From RGIG2041 sp045546315 (lineage in GTDB: Bacteria; Bacillota; Clostridia; UBA1381; UMGS1253): a stretch of DNA of 34,053 nt. Below are positions 6,514 through 14,420 of the stretch, in pieces. Position numbers and translations under genes: made by a program. The DNA is taken from positions 1-34,053 of the forward strand of contig JAZQCN010000139.1 in assembly GCA_045546315.1 (NCBI GenBank), written 5' to 3'. Within the stretch, counting starts at the first letter, position 1. Every line of letters starts with the position of its first letter. The notes under the pieces were generated by a model. That model saw only the letters and a program-made list of their open reading frames with translations, was not told the origin of the DNA and made no database searches.

Positions 6514-7626
6514 TTATTTCTCGGCATAGGCGCAAATCAAGTCATACACCATCTTTACCGACTGCTTCAAATCTTCCATATACAATTCCTCGTGCGTTGT
6601 ATGGTTATGCATATACCCCGTCGCTACGCCGATGCTTTTGATGCCTTTGTTGTTAAATCGGTTGGCATCCATTCCGCCACCGCCGAGCGCGATTTCCGGC
6701 GTAATGCCGCTCTTTTTCAAAACGTCGCACAGCATTGTAATCAGCTCATCCTCTTCCGGCACGACAAATGCGTCATAAATATATTCTACGCGCACATCTG
6801 CGTGCGCGTCCGTACCTGCAAGCGCATCGGCACAATGCTTTTGCGCGTACTCTATATATGCGTCGAGTTTTTTCGGGTCGCGGCTTCTTGCCTCGGCTAA
6901 GATTTCCACGTGGTCGCACACGACGTTGGTGGTCGTACCGCCCTTGATTGTTCCCCAGTTTGCGGTCGTTTCAAAGTCAAGTCTTCCATCCTGCACGTCT
7001 GCCAGAATTTTGCCCGCGGCTTTGATGGCGTTGATACCGTTTTCCGGCGCCTGCCCTGCGTGCGCACTTTTTCCGAATACGTCTACATAAAGCAGTGCCT
7101 TGCTCGGTGCGCCGTTAACAATTCTGCCGATTCTTCCTGCCGAATCCAAGCAGTACGCGTGCTTTGCAGAAATCTTGCTGTAATCTAAATTTTTACTGCC
7201 CTGCGTGAGCTTTTCCTCGCTGACCGTAAACACAACCTCAAGATCACCGTGCGCGCGCCCGCTTTCTTTAAGCAAACGAAGTCCGCCTAAGATTGCAACA
7301 ATACCGCTGACATCGTCTGCCGCAAGGATGGTGGTGCCGTCCGACGTAATCTTTCCGTCTTTGATAACATGCTTGATGCCGTCGCCGTTTGTAACTCTGT
7401 CCATATGCGCGCAAAGGAGGAGTGGCTTACCCTTTGTGCCCTTCAGCATGCCAATAACGTTGCCTGCGTTACCGCCGATGATTTCGCCGACGTTGTCCTC
7501 GTGCACGTCAAAGCCAAGCTCTGCAAGTCGTTCTTTTAACACATCTGCCATACGGCGTTCGCCAAACGAAGGCGAGCTGATGCTTGTAAGCTCGATAAAC
7601 TCATCTATGATACGGTTGTTTCCCAT
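6514..7626 (-). CDS. M20 family metallopeptidase, PepT-like
   Basis: 370 residues, cytoplasmic. Likely removes N-terminal residues from small peptides using two zinc ions. Visible metal and catalytic positions are H74 and D76 in CAHMDRV, D104/D105 in LAADDVSGI, the Glu pair in TVSEEKL (137-138), D161 in CLDSAG, and a late His in YMHNHTTHE. The order and the substituted spacing fit the peptidase-T-like branch rather than the M20D branch at 1391 and 10085. ATG 7626 has AAAGGA about 12 bases upstream. It is the last gene of the minus-strand cluster that starts at 11275, 30 bases after the broken amidohydrolase. Confidence 0.88.
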   Translation of the reverse strand: MGNNRIIDEFIELTSISSPSFGERRMADVLKERLAELGFDVHEDNVGEIIGGNAGNVIGMLKGTKGKPLLLCAHMDRVTNGDGIKHVIKDGKITSDGTTILAADDVSGIVAILGGLRLLKESGRAHGDLEVVFTVSEEKLTQGSKNLDYSKISAKHAYCLDSAGRIGRIVNGAPSKALLYVDVFGKSAHAGQAPENGINAIKAAGKILADVQDGRLDFETTANWGTIKGGTTTNVVCDHVEILAEARSRDPKKLDAYIEYAQKHCADALAGTDAHADVRVEYIYDAFVVPEEDELITMLCDVLKKSGITPEIALGGGGMDANRFNNKGIKSIGVATGYMHNHTTHEELYMEDLKQSVKMVYDLICAYAEK

Positions 7627-7656
7627 AAATCTGCTATTCCTTTCTCACCCGTATGC

Positions 7657-7931
7657 TTATTTGAATTCCGGATGGTCTGCCACGACATTACCGTCAATTA
7701 AAACACACTCCACTCTCGTCGCAATCTCAAACGGACTGCCGTCGCAGATAACGATATCCGCATCCTTACCAACGGCAATGGAGCCGACTCTGTCCGCTAC
7801 GCCGATATGCTCTGCCGGATAAATCGTAATCGCTTTTTCAATCGCTTTAATTTTGCCGTCGGCAATCAGGATATCGGCTACGTACGCCTCTCTGTTTACC
7901 GCGTCGTGAATCATACCATTTTAATCAGCAT
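7657..7931 (-). pseudogene. Amidohydrolase remnant: catalytic barrel deleted plus N-terminal frameshift
   Basis: The sequence joins the first strand region of an imidazolonepropionase-like amidohydrolase (IHDAVNREAYVADILIADGK) directly to the C-terminal beta-sandwich (ITIYPAEHIGVADRVGS, VGKDADIVICDG, VLIDGNVV). The roughly 300-residue TIM barrel with all metal ligands is gone. At the junction the 9-mer AATCGCTTT occurs twice (7828-7836 and 7840-7848). A second lesion lies near the start: ATG 7931, with AAAGGG upstream, reads MLIKMV-stop, whereas one more A in the AAAA run would give MLIKNGMIHDAV. An 85-codon frame from ATG 7914 stays open but cannot encode an active hydrolase. It lies between the CapA-like and PepT-like genes. 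Confidence 0.85.
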
Positions 7932-7954
7932 AGTCTATCGCCCTTTCGTATGTA

Positions 7955-9259
7955 TTATAATTCAACAATACCGATGCCGTTTTCATCAATCGTTATCTTC
8001 GTGCCGTAAGCTGCAGACATCTCCTGCAGTCTCTCCAGAATGCCGGCATCCGTTTTCACGTGCGGATTACCACTTCTCCAGCGCGGCTGCTCAAAGTCCA
8101 GTTCAATCGGCAGAAGTTCGAGCTTTGTAAGCTTTCCATCATCCATTTCAAAGTAAGGAATAAACGATTCAAGCATTCTTCTGTCCGTCATAAGACCTCT
8201 TGTATAATTTGCGGAGCGCTTGCAAAACAGCTCGCGCATGGTTGCATCCGAATTCAAACCGTATTTTGCATACATTTCTTCCGGTGCTTTGGCTATGTTT
8301 TCGTTGTGAATCATAAAATCGCCCAACGAATAGAAAATCGGATAGCCTTTGTAGATTTCAAGCGGACGAATCAAATGCGGACCATGACCGATGACAGCAT
8401 GCGCACCGCTGTCGATACACGCACGTGCAAACTCGGTGTGAAATTCTGCCGGTGTTTCTTTCGCAGTTCCGCCAACCTCGTGTGCATGAAAGCTTACGAT
8501 AATATAATCCGCCTGCATCTGTGCTTCATAGATAGCCCTTTGCACTCTTGCCATATCTTCTTTGTTCACCGACATATGATAGTACGTTTTGTCGCCCTTG
8601 AAAAACCGAAGATCCTTTAAAACTGCAATGCCTTCCGGCAGTGCTGTATCATAGCCTTCCGCTCTTTTGATATTGTCTCTTGCGTTGATGGTGCAATTGC
8701 GTCCGATACGCTCAATTACCTCAAACTCTTCCGGCGGAAGCTCTATTCTTTCATCTGCGCGGAGCGGATTTACGCCCGGTCTGCCGATAAAGCGACGGGA
8801 TTGCTTACCTGCCATTGCCGCCGGATTGACCAGTGTAGATACAACAGAAATCAACGCAACTCTTGCATTTTTCGTATCTAAATACCCCGGCTGTGCGGCT
8901 TCTTCTAAGTTTTTGCCCGCACCTGCGTGCACAAAGCCGGCTTGATTTACATAGTCGAGCGTAGCCAAAAGTCCGCCGTGCGAAAAATCCATCGTGTGGT
9001 TGTTTGCGAAGGAGAGCATATTAAAGCCGTATGCCTTTGCAATATTCAACACAGCAGGATCTGCATGCAGAAAACTGCCGCCATAAAACTGGTTGCCGAA
9101 AAATTCACCATGGTGCAGTGTTGTTTCCAGGTTGAAAAAGCGCACATCCGCTTTTGAAATGTAATCGCGCACTTCAGAAAAACCCTCATACTCCGTGGAA
9201 ATCATTCTTTGAATCAGCATATCTCCCGCTGCCGTAAATTTTACTTTCGGATATTTCAT
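7955..9259 (-). CDS. CapA family metallophosphatase-like protein (PGA_cap)
   Basis: 434 residues. Resembles the poly-gamma-glutamate synthesis protein CapA fold, a calcineurin-like metallophosphoesterase: FTAAGDMLIQR at the N-terminus, FFNLETTL, SFANNHTMDFSHGG, IVSFHAHEVG, AVIGHGPHLIRPLEIYKG and FYSLGDFM are the conserved blocks. No signal peptide or transmembrane segment is seen, unlike true capsule CapA, so a cytoplasmic enzyme is more likely than a capsule polymerase part. ATG 9259 fits GAGGTG six bases upstream; a GTG at 9268 overlaps that ribosome binding site and is less likely. It follows the phosphatase-superfamily gene by 15 bases and precedes the broken amidohydrolase by 23. Substrate unknown; CapB/CapC are absent. 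Confidence 0.85.
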   Translation of the reverse strand: MKYPKVKFTAAGDMLIQRMISTEYEGFSEVRDYISKADVRFFNLETTLHHGEFFGNQFYGGSFLHADPAVLNIAKAYGFNMLSFANNHTMDFSHGGLLATLDYVNQAGFVHAGAGKNLEEAAQPGYLDTKNARVALISVVSTLVNPAAMAGKQSRRFIGRPGVNPLRADERIELPPEEFEVIERIGRNCTINARDNIKRAEGYDTALPEGIAVLKDLRFFKGDKTYYHMSVNKEDMARVQRAIYEAQMQADYIIVSFHAHEVGGTAKETPAEFHTEFARACIDSGAHAVIGHGPHLIRPLEIYKGYPIFYSLGDFMIHNENIAKAPEEMYAKYGLNSDATMRELFCKRSANYTRGLMTDRRMLESFIPYFEMDDGKLTKLELLPIELDFEQPRWRSGNPHVKTDAGILERLQEMSAAYGTKITIDENGIGIVEL

Positions 9260-9274
9260 TTTGTTCACCTCGAT

Positions 9275-10084
9275 TTAATTCTTCTCTTTTTTATACCCCT
9301 GATACAAATGCATAATATGCATATCTTCCGGCATATCCAAACCATGCGAACCGCATTCGCCGTCAATTTCGTGACAGCCATGGTCCATCGCAAAGCCCAC
9401 GAGCGTATTATGGCTTGTCCAATGCTCTTTTATCATTGCCGAGAACATGCCAAACGCTCTGCAGTTTGCCTTGAGCTCCGAAAGCGCCTGCACGCTTTCC
9501 GGACCCGTTTTGTGCATGACCGAATCGTAGTTTCCGTTGTATACAACATAAAAATCATGCTCGTCTTTCAAAATCAGCTCTGCCGCTTTCGCATTTACCT
9601 CGTCAACGGTTTTGCAGATATAATAATCCATTTCCCTTTCCAAGAAAATGTTAGAAAGACTGCAATTGCCATACGCTACAATCACCGGCTTCTTCCCCGC
9701 TCTGATTAAGGCATCAAAAATCGTATCAATGCGGATAACCGGCTTTTCATATTTCTGTATGCCGTGCACCGCCGGCTGTGCACCGGTGTACATCGTGCCG
9801 AAATTGACAGGCGTCACCGATGGCATCACACTTTCAAGCGGCAGCTGAAACTCTGTAACCATATCCGCCGCAGTACATAAATCGTTGTACTTTTCATAAA
9901 CCCATTGCCCGATGGCGTCCGGATTGTACATAAAAATTCTATCCGCTTTTTCGCCTTCGAAAATTTTATCAATATACTCCGCAAGGTCAGCGTTTTTCGG
10001 CGCACTTTCCTTCGGCGCTTCAATGCCAAGTGCGTAAGAAAGCGCACCGCAGAGCGTATCGAGTGAATTTCTGTTCATGCGCAT
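9275..10084 (-). CDS. Alkaline-phosphatase-superfamily protein
   Basis: 269 residues, no signal peptide. The nucleophile motif is visible: PSVTPVNFGTMYTG with T91, as in type I phosphodiesterase and sulfatase-like members. Later metal-ligand candidates are D187/H191 in YDSVMHKTGP, D234/H235 in AMDHGCHE and H247 in CGSHGLDMP. The protein is short for the superfamily (many are above 400), and the usual N-terminal DGxR block is not evident; D57 in NPDAIG may take its place. ATG 10084 abuts the upstream TAA, and GGAGG lies in the upstream gene, so translation is probably coupled. It probably hydrolyses a phosphate ester or phosphodiester in the same pathway as its operon partners. The exact reaction is unknown. 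Confidence 0.75.
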   Translation of the reverse strand: MRMNRNSLDTLCGALSYALGIEAPKESAPKNADLAEYIDKIFEGEKADRIFMYNPDAIGQWVYEKYNDLCTAADMVTEFQLPLESVMPSVTPVNFGTMYTGAQPAVHGIQKYEKPVIRIDTIFDALIRAGKKPVIVAYGNCSLSNIFLEREMDYYICKTVDEVNAKAAELILKDEHDFYVVYNGNYDSVMHKTGPESVQALSELKANCRAFGMFSAMIKEHWTSHNTLVGFAMDHGCHEIDGECGSHGLDMPEDMHIMHLYQGYKKEKN

Positions 10085-11275
10085 TTATCTGTCCTCCGAA
10101 TCCTTAACCTTCTGCATATCTACACCGTTTTGATTATCCAACACGAACTGCACAAAGGTCGCCGCGCCGTTTTCCAGCTTAGCATCGTCCATTTTAAAGC
10201 GTTCATTGTGCGCCGGTGTTGTGCACCCCGTCGCCTCGTCTCTCGTACCGATGGTGAAAAATACCGCCGGCACCTTTTCGCTGAAGCGCGAGAAGTCTTC
10301 GGAGCCCATCGTCGGTTTTACATCCTTGACGTTCTCTGCGCCAATCACCTTTGCCATCGACGCCTTTAAAACTTCACTTAAGTACGGATTGTTATATACG
10401 CAAAGCGATTTGAGCAGACCGTGCGTTTTGATTTTCGCGCCGGTTTCTGCGGCAAGCGACTGCGCAATCTGCTCAATTCTGCCCCAGATATAATCGCTGA
10501 TTTCCACCTTGTACGCGCGAATCGTACCCACCATTTTTGCGCTGCCCGCCACAATGTTTTGCGAAGTGCCGGCTTCCAGCTTGCCCACCTGGCAAAGATA
10601 TCTCTCCAACGGGCTGACCTCTCTTGTCACAATCAACTGAATCGCCTCATACAAACGCACGGCAATCGCAAGCGCGTCAATGCCCTTATGCGGTGCCGCC
10701 GCGTGCGCCTGCTTGCCTTCAATTTCAATTGTGAAATGTCGGCTCGATGCCGATCTTTCGCCCGGGCAAAGACCGAGCAAGCCCGAATCCATATTATTGG
10801 AAATATGTAAGCCTGCAATAATATCCACGTCGTCTAACACGCCGTTTTCGACCATCATCATCGCGCCGCTCTTCATCCCCTCTTCGCTCGGCTGGAATAA
10901 CAGCTTGACACGGCAGTTGATGTCGTTTTCCATCGATTTAAGTACGCGCGCAGTTTCGATTAAAATTGCCGTGTGTGCATCGTGACCGCAGGCGTGCATT
11001 TTGCCGTCAACTTTGGAGCGGAACGGTACGTCCGTCAGCTCGTGAATGCGAAGCGCATCCATATCCGCTCTGAGCGCGATGGTAAAATTGTCCTTTTCCG
11101 GGTTAATGTACGCAACGAGACTGCCCTGCCCGTATTCTTCCGTATAAGCAAGGCCGATTTTATCGAGCTCTCTTTTGACAACGGCTAACGTTTTTTCCAT
11201 CTCAAAATCCAGCTCCGGATACTCGTGGATCTCGCGTCTGATTTTTACAATATTTTCGTTTTGAATTCCAAACAT
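10085..11275 (-). CDS. M20D family amidohydrolase, first gene of the minus-strand operon
   Basis: 396 residues, cytoplasmic. Motifs: RREIHEYPELD, ALRADMDAL, metal-binding HACGHDAHTA and FQPSEEG, and the late TPAHNERF. It removes an acyl or amide group from an N-acyl amino acid or similar compound; substrate unknown. ATG 11275 has AGAGGTGAT just upstream. It opens a run of five minus-strand genes (10085, 9275, 7955, 7657 broken, 6514) with gaps of 0-31 bases and no terminator inside. It is divergent from the AraC gene at 11390, with a perfect 22-base palindrome between them. A highly acidic and charged tail (MQKVKDSEDR) extends past the usual end of the family. Confidence 0.9.
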   Translation of the reverse strand: MFGIQNENIVKIRREIHEYPELDFEMEKTLAVVKRELDKIGLAYTEEYGQGSLVAYINPEKDNFTIALRADMDALRIHELTDVPFRSKVDGKMHACGHDAHTAILIETARVLKSMENDINCRVKLLFQPSEEGMKSGAMMMVENGVLDDVDIIAGLHISNNMDSGLLGLCPGERSASSRHFTIEIEGKQAHAAAPHKGIDALAIAVRLYEAIQLIVTREVSPLERYLCQVGKLEAGTSQNIVAGSAKMVGTIRAYKVEISDYIWGRIEQIAQSLAAETGAKIKTHGLLKSLCVYNNPYLSEVLKASMAKVIGAENVKDVKPTMGSEDFSRFSEKVPAVFFTIGTRDEATGCTTPAHNERFKMDDAKLENGAATFVQFVLDNQNGVDMQKVKDSEDR

Positions 11276-11300
11276 AATATCACCTCTGTTTACTATTGTA

Positions 11301-11322
11301 TATGCTATTATATAATAGCATA
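11301..11322. promoter_or_regulatory. Perfect 22-base palindrome between divergent genes (operator candidate)
   Basis: TATGCTATTAT followed by its exact reverse complement. It contains TATAAT on both strands, so it could cover the -10 box of the minus-strand operon, though no good -35 box was found at 17 bases. It ends 13 bases upstream of the -35 box of the AraC gene. A bound dimer here could act on both promoters. Confidence 0.6.
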
Positions 11323-11335
11323 ATTCAATATACTA

Positions 11336-11364
11336 TTGACTATTTGGCTATTTTTATGTACAAT
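11336..11364 (+). promoter_or_regulatory. Sigma-A-type promoter of the AraC gene at 11390
   Basis: TTGACT (11336-11341) and TACAAT (11359-11364) have a 17-base spacer. The leader is only about 20 bases. Confidence 0.8.
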
Positions 11365-11389
11365 TCTGCTATAGAGGGAGGCGAATGCT

Positions 11390-12253
11390 TTGGACAATAC
11401 GTTTCACAGAGAAGAATTTAATTTAGATTGCGGCTTTCAGCTCAATCATACCTTCGGCGTTTCCGCAGAAAATTCCACATCCAGGCACCTGCACGACATC
11501 GATAAATTTCTGATTTATTATTTCATCAAGGGCAGCGGCAACATCAGAATTGACGGCAACTATTTCGACATTGAGGAAGGCGATTTTATTCTGCTCAACC
11601 CCTCGGAAATGTTTTGCTGCAGCGTCGACAAAAGCATATACCACGAACGCCTCACGCTGCACATCACAAAGGCCATACTCCAGAATTTCCCGGCGGATTG
11701 TTCGTCCTTTTTTGCGCCGTTTTTCAATCGTGAAAAAAAACTGTGTCACAAAATAAAGAAAGAAGACGTCGTAATGCACGGCCTGCATAATAAATTTACA
11801 GAAATTCACCGCCTCGTACAAGCGCCGTCCCCCGAAAACAAACTGCTGAGCATCTGCAAGGTGATTGAGTTTTTTTCCGTGCTGGATAAGCTCGGCGCCT
11901 CTGCCGCCTACAGCGTTGCCGCGGCGTCGTCCAACGACGTGATCAACGCGGTGCTTGACTATTTAAACCGCCATTTTTCCGAAAACACAAGCGTCGAAAG
12001 CGTTGCAAAGGCGTTTAACCTGTGCAGCTCCTACCTTACGCACCTTTTCAAGGAGCACGTCGGGATATCTTTATGGAACTACGTTATTCTCAAAAGGATA
12101 AATCTGTTCAACGAGCTGGTTTCAAAAGGCGGCACTATCGAAGAAAGCTGCTACAGGGCAGGCTTTCAGAACTACTCCAACTTTTTCAGGTTGTATAAAA
12201 AGCATACGAAAATAACGCCCTCGGAATTCAAGCAAAAAGCAAAGGCGAAATAA
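11390..12253 (+). CDS. AraC family transcriptional regulator (divergent to the amidohydrolase operon)
   Basis: 287 residues. The N-terminal part (about 10-150) is a cupin-like sensing domain: RHLHDIDKFLIYYFIKG and GNYFDIEEGDFILLNP are typical. The C-terminal part (about 185-285) has two helix-turn-helix motifs: ENTSVESVAKAFNLCSSYLT-HLFKEHVGIS and GGTIEESCYRAGFQNYSNFFRLYKKHTKITPSEFK. The start is TTG at 11390 because GGGAGG lies 8 bases upstream and no ATG in frame is near; the ATG at 11385 is out of frame. By position it probably controls the divergent operon and perhaps also the 12364 gene downstream. The inducer is unknown; a sugar or amide breakdown product is typical for this family. Confidence 0.9.
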   Translation: MDNTFHREEFNLDCGFQLNHTFGVSAENSTSRHLHDIDKFLIYYFIKGSGNIRIDGNYFDIEEGDFILLNPSEMFCCSVDKSIYHERLTLHITKAILQNFPADCSSFFAPFFNREKKLCHKIKKEDVVMHGLHNKFTEIHRLVQAPSPENKLLSICKVIEFFSVLDKLGASAAYSVAAASSNDVINAVLDYLNRHFSENTSVESVAKAFNLCSSYLTHLFKEHVGISLWNYVILKRINLFNELVSKGGTIEESCYRAGFQNYSNFFRLYKKHTKITPSEFKQKAKAK

Positions 12254-12292
12254 GGGCGCAGGCAAGCCTACGAAAAAATTTCGCACGCAAAG

Positions 12293-12325
12293 CGGTTGAC
12301 ACTCACAACCGTCTTTCGTTATAAT
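12293..12325 (+). promoter_or_regulatory. Consensus promoter with overlapping inverted repeat, 12364 gene
   Basis: TTGACA (12296-12301) and TATAAT (12320-12325) are both perfect consensus boxes with an 18-base spacer. An inverted repeat CGGTTG (12293-12298) and CAACCG (12306-12311) overlaps the -35 box, so repressor binding would block RNA polymerase. This suggests a strong promoter held in check. Confidence 0.75.
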
Positions 12326-12363
12326 AAATCTGGTTTTACAATCAAAGCAAAGGAGTGTACGCT

Positions 12364-14097
12364 ATGAAATTTTTCCACGTGTACAACGATGAATATTTTG
12401 AAGGTTTAGTTAAAAACAACTTAATCAACCAAGACACCGGTTTTAAAATTCAGCATTGCTTCGCCGTGCCGGAGAAGCTGAAGTTTAACACCTTCGCCGC
12501 AAAGGGCACAAAGTTGCACGCCATGTTAAAAGAGGGCAAGCACCCCTTTTATGTCGACAGAATTGCCGGCGGCGTAACCTACTACAAATACGATTTTGAC
12601 CCGGCGCTCATCGAAGAATACGAAAACCTGCTCGGCGATTGGTTTTTGGGCTTTCAGCTCCACGAAAGCGCCAGCAACAGAAACAACGACTGGAACAATT
12701 TAAAGCGCTATATGCAGGGCGAAACCGGTCCGTTTGATTTGGAAACCTTACGCAAAAACTCCATCCGCCCGAAGGCAAAAACGCCGGACGGTATGGTATT
12801 GCACGGATTTGCACAGGGTACACCAGAGGAGTATGCGCCATTAAAGCGCGCCGAAACCGTTACGGAATATATCAGCGAAATCGAAACGATGTTCAAAAAA
12901 TATCTGAATAAAACAGACAACCATATCCTGCCGTGCGACAGTTATTTCCTGTTTTCAAGAATGCAGGATAAGCTCGGTATGCGCACCTTTATGCCGGAGG
13001 TTGGCTGCCAGATTGCACAAATGCGTATTGCAGTTGCACTTGCACGCGGCACAGCCAAGGCTGCCGGCAAAACCTGGGGCACTTATTACGAAACCTGGAT
13101 GGAATCAACCGACCATAAGTATTCGATGCCGTGCTTTAACAAGGAGCCGGGCAACGAATGGTATTTAACACAGGAAACGCACAGCGATGACTTCACCTCC
13201 TACGGCGAGGTCGGCGGCAGTTCCAGACATTTGCAAAAGCGTATTTACCACTACACGCTGATGAGCGGCGCAGACTATATGGCAGAAGAATGGGGATTAA
13301 ATTGCAGCTACGCTGACATGAACACCTTCGAGCTTTCGCCGTACGGTATGGCAAAGAAGGAATTTATCGACTTTACACAAAGCCACCGTGATATACAGGC
13401 AATCGTGCCGTTCGCAATTGTGCTTCCGAAGGAATACGAGTGCGTAGAAATCACCGACCCGTTTATGCCGTACAGCTTTAAAAAGCACCGCGACACCTAT
13501 ATGTACCGCACGATGAACGACACAGAAAAGCAAATCGTGAACCACGCAGAGGATGTGCTTAAGTTTATCTACGGCAGAGATGAAGCAAAGATTTACGGTA
13601 CAGAGGGGCATACGCTCACAAACTCGCGCTTCGGCGATTTATTTGATATTATTTACGAGGATGCTTCCGACGAGGTACTGGCAAAGTACAGCGCATTTGT
13701 AGACGCCTCCTTTGACAATCGCTTTGCAAACGCAAAGAAGGATACAAAGCTAAAAATCTTCACAAGCGACGATTACGCAAAACTCGCACACGATATTGAT
13801 GCAGAGGCAAAGGCAAGCCTGCCGTGCGTGGCAGATTCTCTGCACTGGCTCTTATCGACCGACGGTGCAGGCAAGCGTTTTGTTTCCGTATTCAATAACG
13901 AAGGCAACAACAGAAACCTCATCACCGGCGACGATTTAATCCGCGAAGCGGATGCAAGCGTTACCCTTTCCTTCAAGGTAGCGTGCACGCCGAAGTGCAT
14001 CGCACACGGCGCAGAGGAAATCAAGCTTGCCAAGGTAGACGATACGACCTATACCGCATGCATCCCTGCCGCAGGCTTTGCGATTTTTGAGTACTAA
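12364..14097 (+). CDS. Uncharacterised 577-residue protein, probable glycosidase-like
   Basis: Family not recognised. No signal peptide. Residues about 1-350 look like an alpha/beta barrel with many aromatic and acidic residues (GDWFLGFQLHES, TWGTYYETWMES, TQETHSDDFTSYG, SGADYMAEEWGLNCSY). About 375-480 resembles the Rossmann-like middle domain that follows the barrel in GH42-type enzymes (YGTEGHTLTNSRFGDLFD). About 490-577 looks like a small beta domain (RFVSVFNNEGNNRN, PAAGFAIFEY). The layout therefore suggests a glycoside hydrolase; candidate catalytic acids are the Glu residues in MAEEWG and TQETHS. ATG 12364 has AAAGGAG upstream; the frame also opens 9 bases earlier at a non-preferred start. 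The N-terminal MKFFHVY is shared with the stub at 6343 behind an acyltransferase. The promoter is strong and operator-like. Confidence 0.55.
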   Translation: MKFFHVYNDEYFEGLVKNNLINQDTGFKIQHCFAVPEKLKFNTFAAKGTKLHAMLKEGKHPFYVDRIAGGVTYYKYDFDPALIEEYENLLGDWFLGFQLHESASNRNNDWNNLKRYMQGETGPFDLETLRKNSIRPKAKTPDGMVLHGFAQGTPEEYAPLKRAETVTEYISEIETMFKKYLNKTDNHILPCDSYFLFSRMQDKLGMRTFMPEVGCQIAQMRIAVALARGTAKAAGKTWGTYYETWMESTDHKYSMPCFNKEPGNEWYLTQETHSDDFTSYGEVGGSSRHLQKRIYHYTLMSGADYMAEEWGLNCSYADMNTFELSPYGMAKKEFIDFTQSHRDIQAIVPFAIVLPKEYECVEITDPFMPYSFKKHRDTYMYRTMNDTEKQIVNHAEDVLKFIYGRDEAKIYGTEGHTLTNSRFGDLFDIIYEDASDEVLAKYSAFVDASFDNRFANAKKDTKLKIFTSDDYAKLAHDIDAEAKASLPCVADSLHWLLSTDGAGKRFVSVFNNEGNNRNLITGDDLIREADASVTLSFKVACTPKCIAHGAEEIKLAKVDDTTYTACIPAAGFAIFEY

Positions 14098-14113
14098 TAA
14101 TTTTTCAAAATCA

Positions 14114-14142
14114 TTTACAAAAATAAAAAACTGTGTTATACT
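14114..14142 (+). promoter_or_regulatory. Promoter of tRNA-Pro
   Basis: TTTACA (14114-14119) and TATACT (14137-14142) have a 17-base spacer. The tRNA starts 12 bases further on. Confidence 0.7.
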
Positions 14143-14153
14143 CTTAAATACAT

Positions 14154-14229
14154 CGGGGTGTAGCGCAGTCGGTAGCGCACTAGACTGGGGGTCTAGGGGT
14201 CGCGTGTTCAAGTCACGTCACTCCGACCA
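14154..14229 (+). tRNA. tRNA-Pro (anticodon GGG)
   Basis: Complete cloverleaf: acceptor CGGGGTG with CACTCCG, D-stem GCGC/GCGC, anticodon stem CTAGA/TCTAG with loop CTGGGGG giving anticodon GGG (decodes CCC/CCT), T-arm with TTCAAGT loop, then A and an encoded CCA. Confidence 0.92.
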
Positions 14230-14238
14230 AAAAAAAAC

Positions 14239-14277
14239 AGGCGGCAACATTGATATAATGTTGCCGCCTACTTTTTA
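14239..14277 (+). terminator. Terminator of tRNA-Pro
   Basis: A 12-base-pair GC-rich stem (14239-14250 with 14258-14269, AGGCGGCAACAT and its complement) is followed by a T-tract. It starts 10 bases after the tRNA. Confidence 0.9.
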
Positions 14278-14315
14278 TTTCTGTAAAAAAATATTTATCA
14301 ATTATTCACCGTCCC

Positions 14316-14344
14316 TTGAAATCAAAAATATCCTATGCTAAAAT
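14316..14344 (+). promoter_or_regulatory. Promoter of the AraC/esterase unit
   Basis: TTGAAA (14316-14321) and TAAAAT (14339-14344) have a 17-base spacer. Confidence 0.65.
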
Positions 14345-14420
14345 TATTGTGTAAAATGCGTTTTCAGTTCTGCATATAGTTTCATTTTAGCAAAATATTC
14401 ACTTTGCGGAGGTGATAATT

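Noticed and set aside
7657..7914. 85-residue frame as a genuine small protein
   Set aside because: It is two ends of a large amidohydrolase fused without the catalytic barrel, and the normal start is frameshifted.
7955..9259. Capsule (poly-gamma-glutamate) synthesis locus
   Set aside because: Only a CapA-like protein is present, without a membrane segment and without CapB/CapC; the neighbours are hydrolases.
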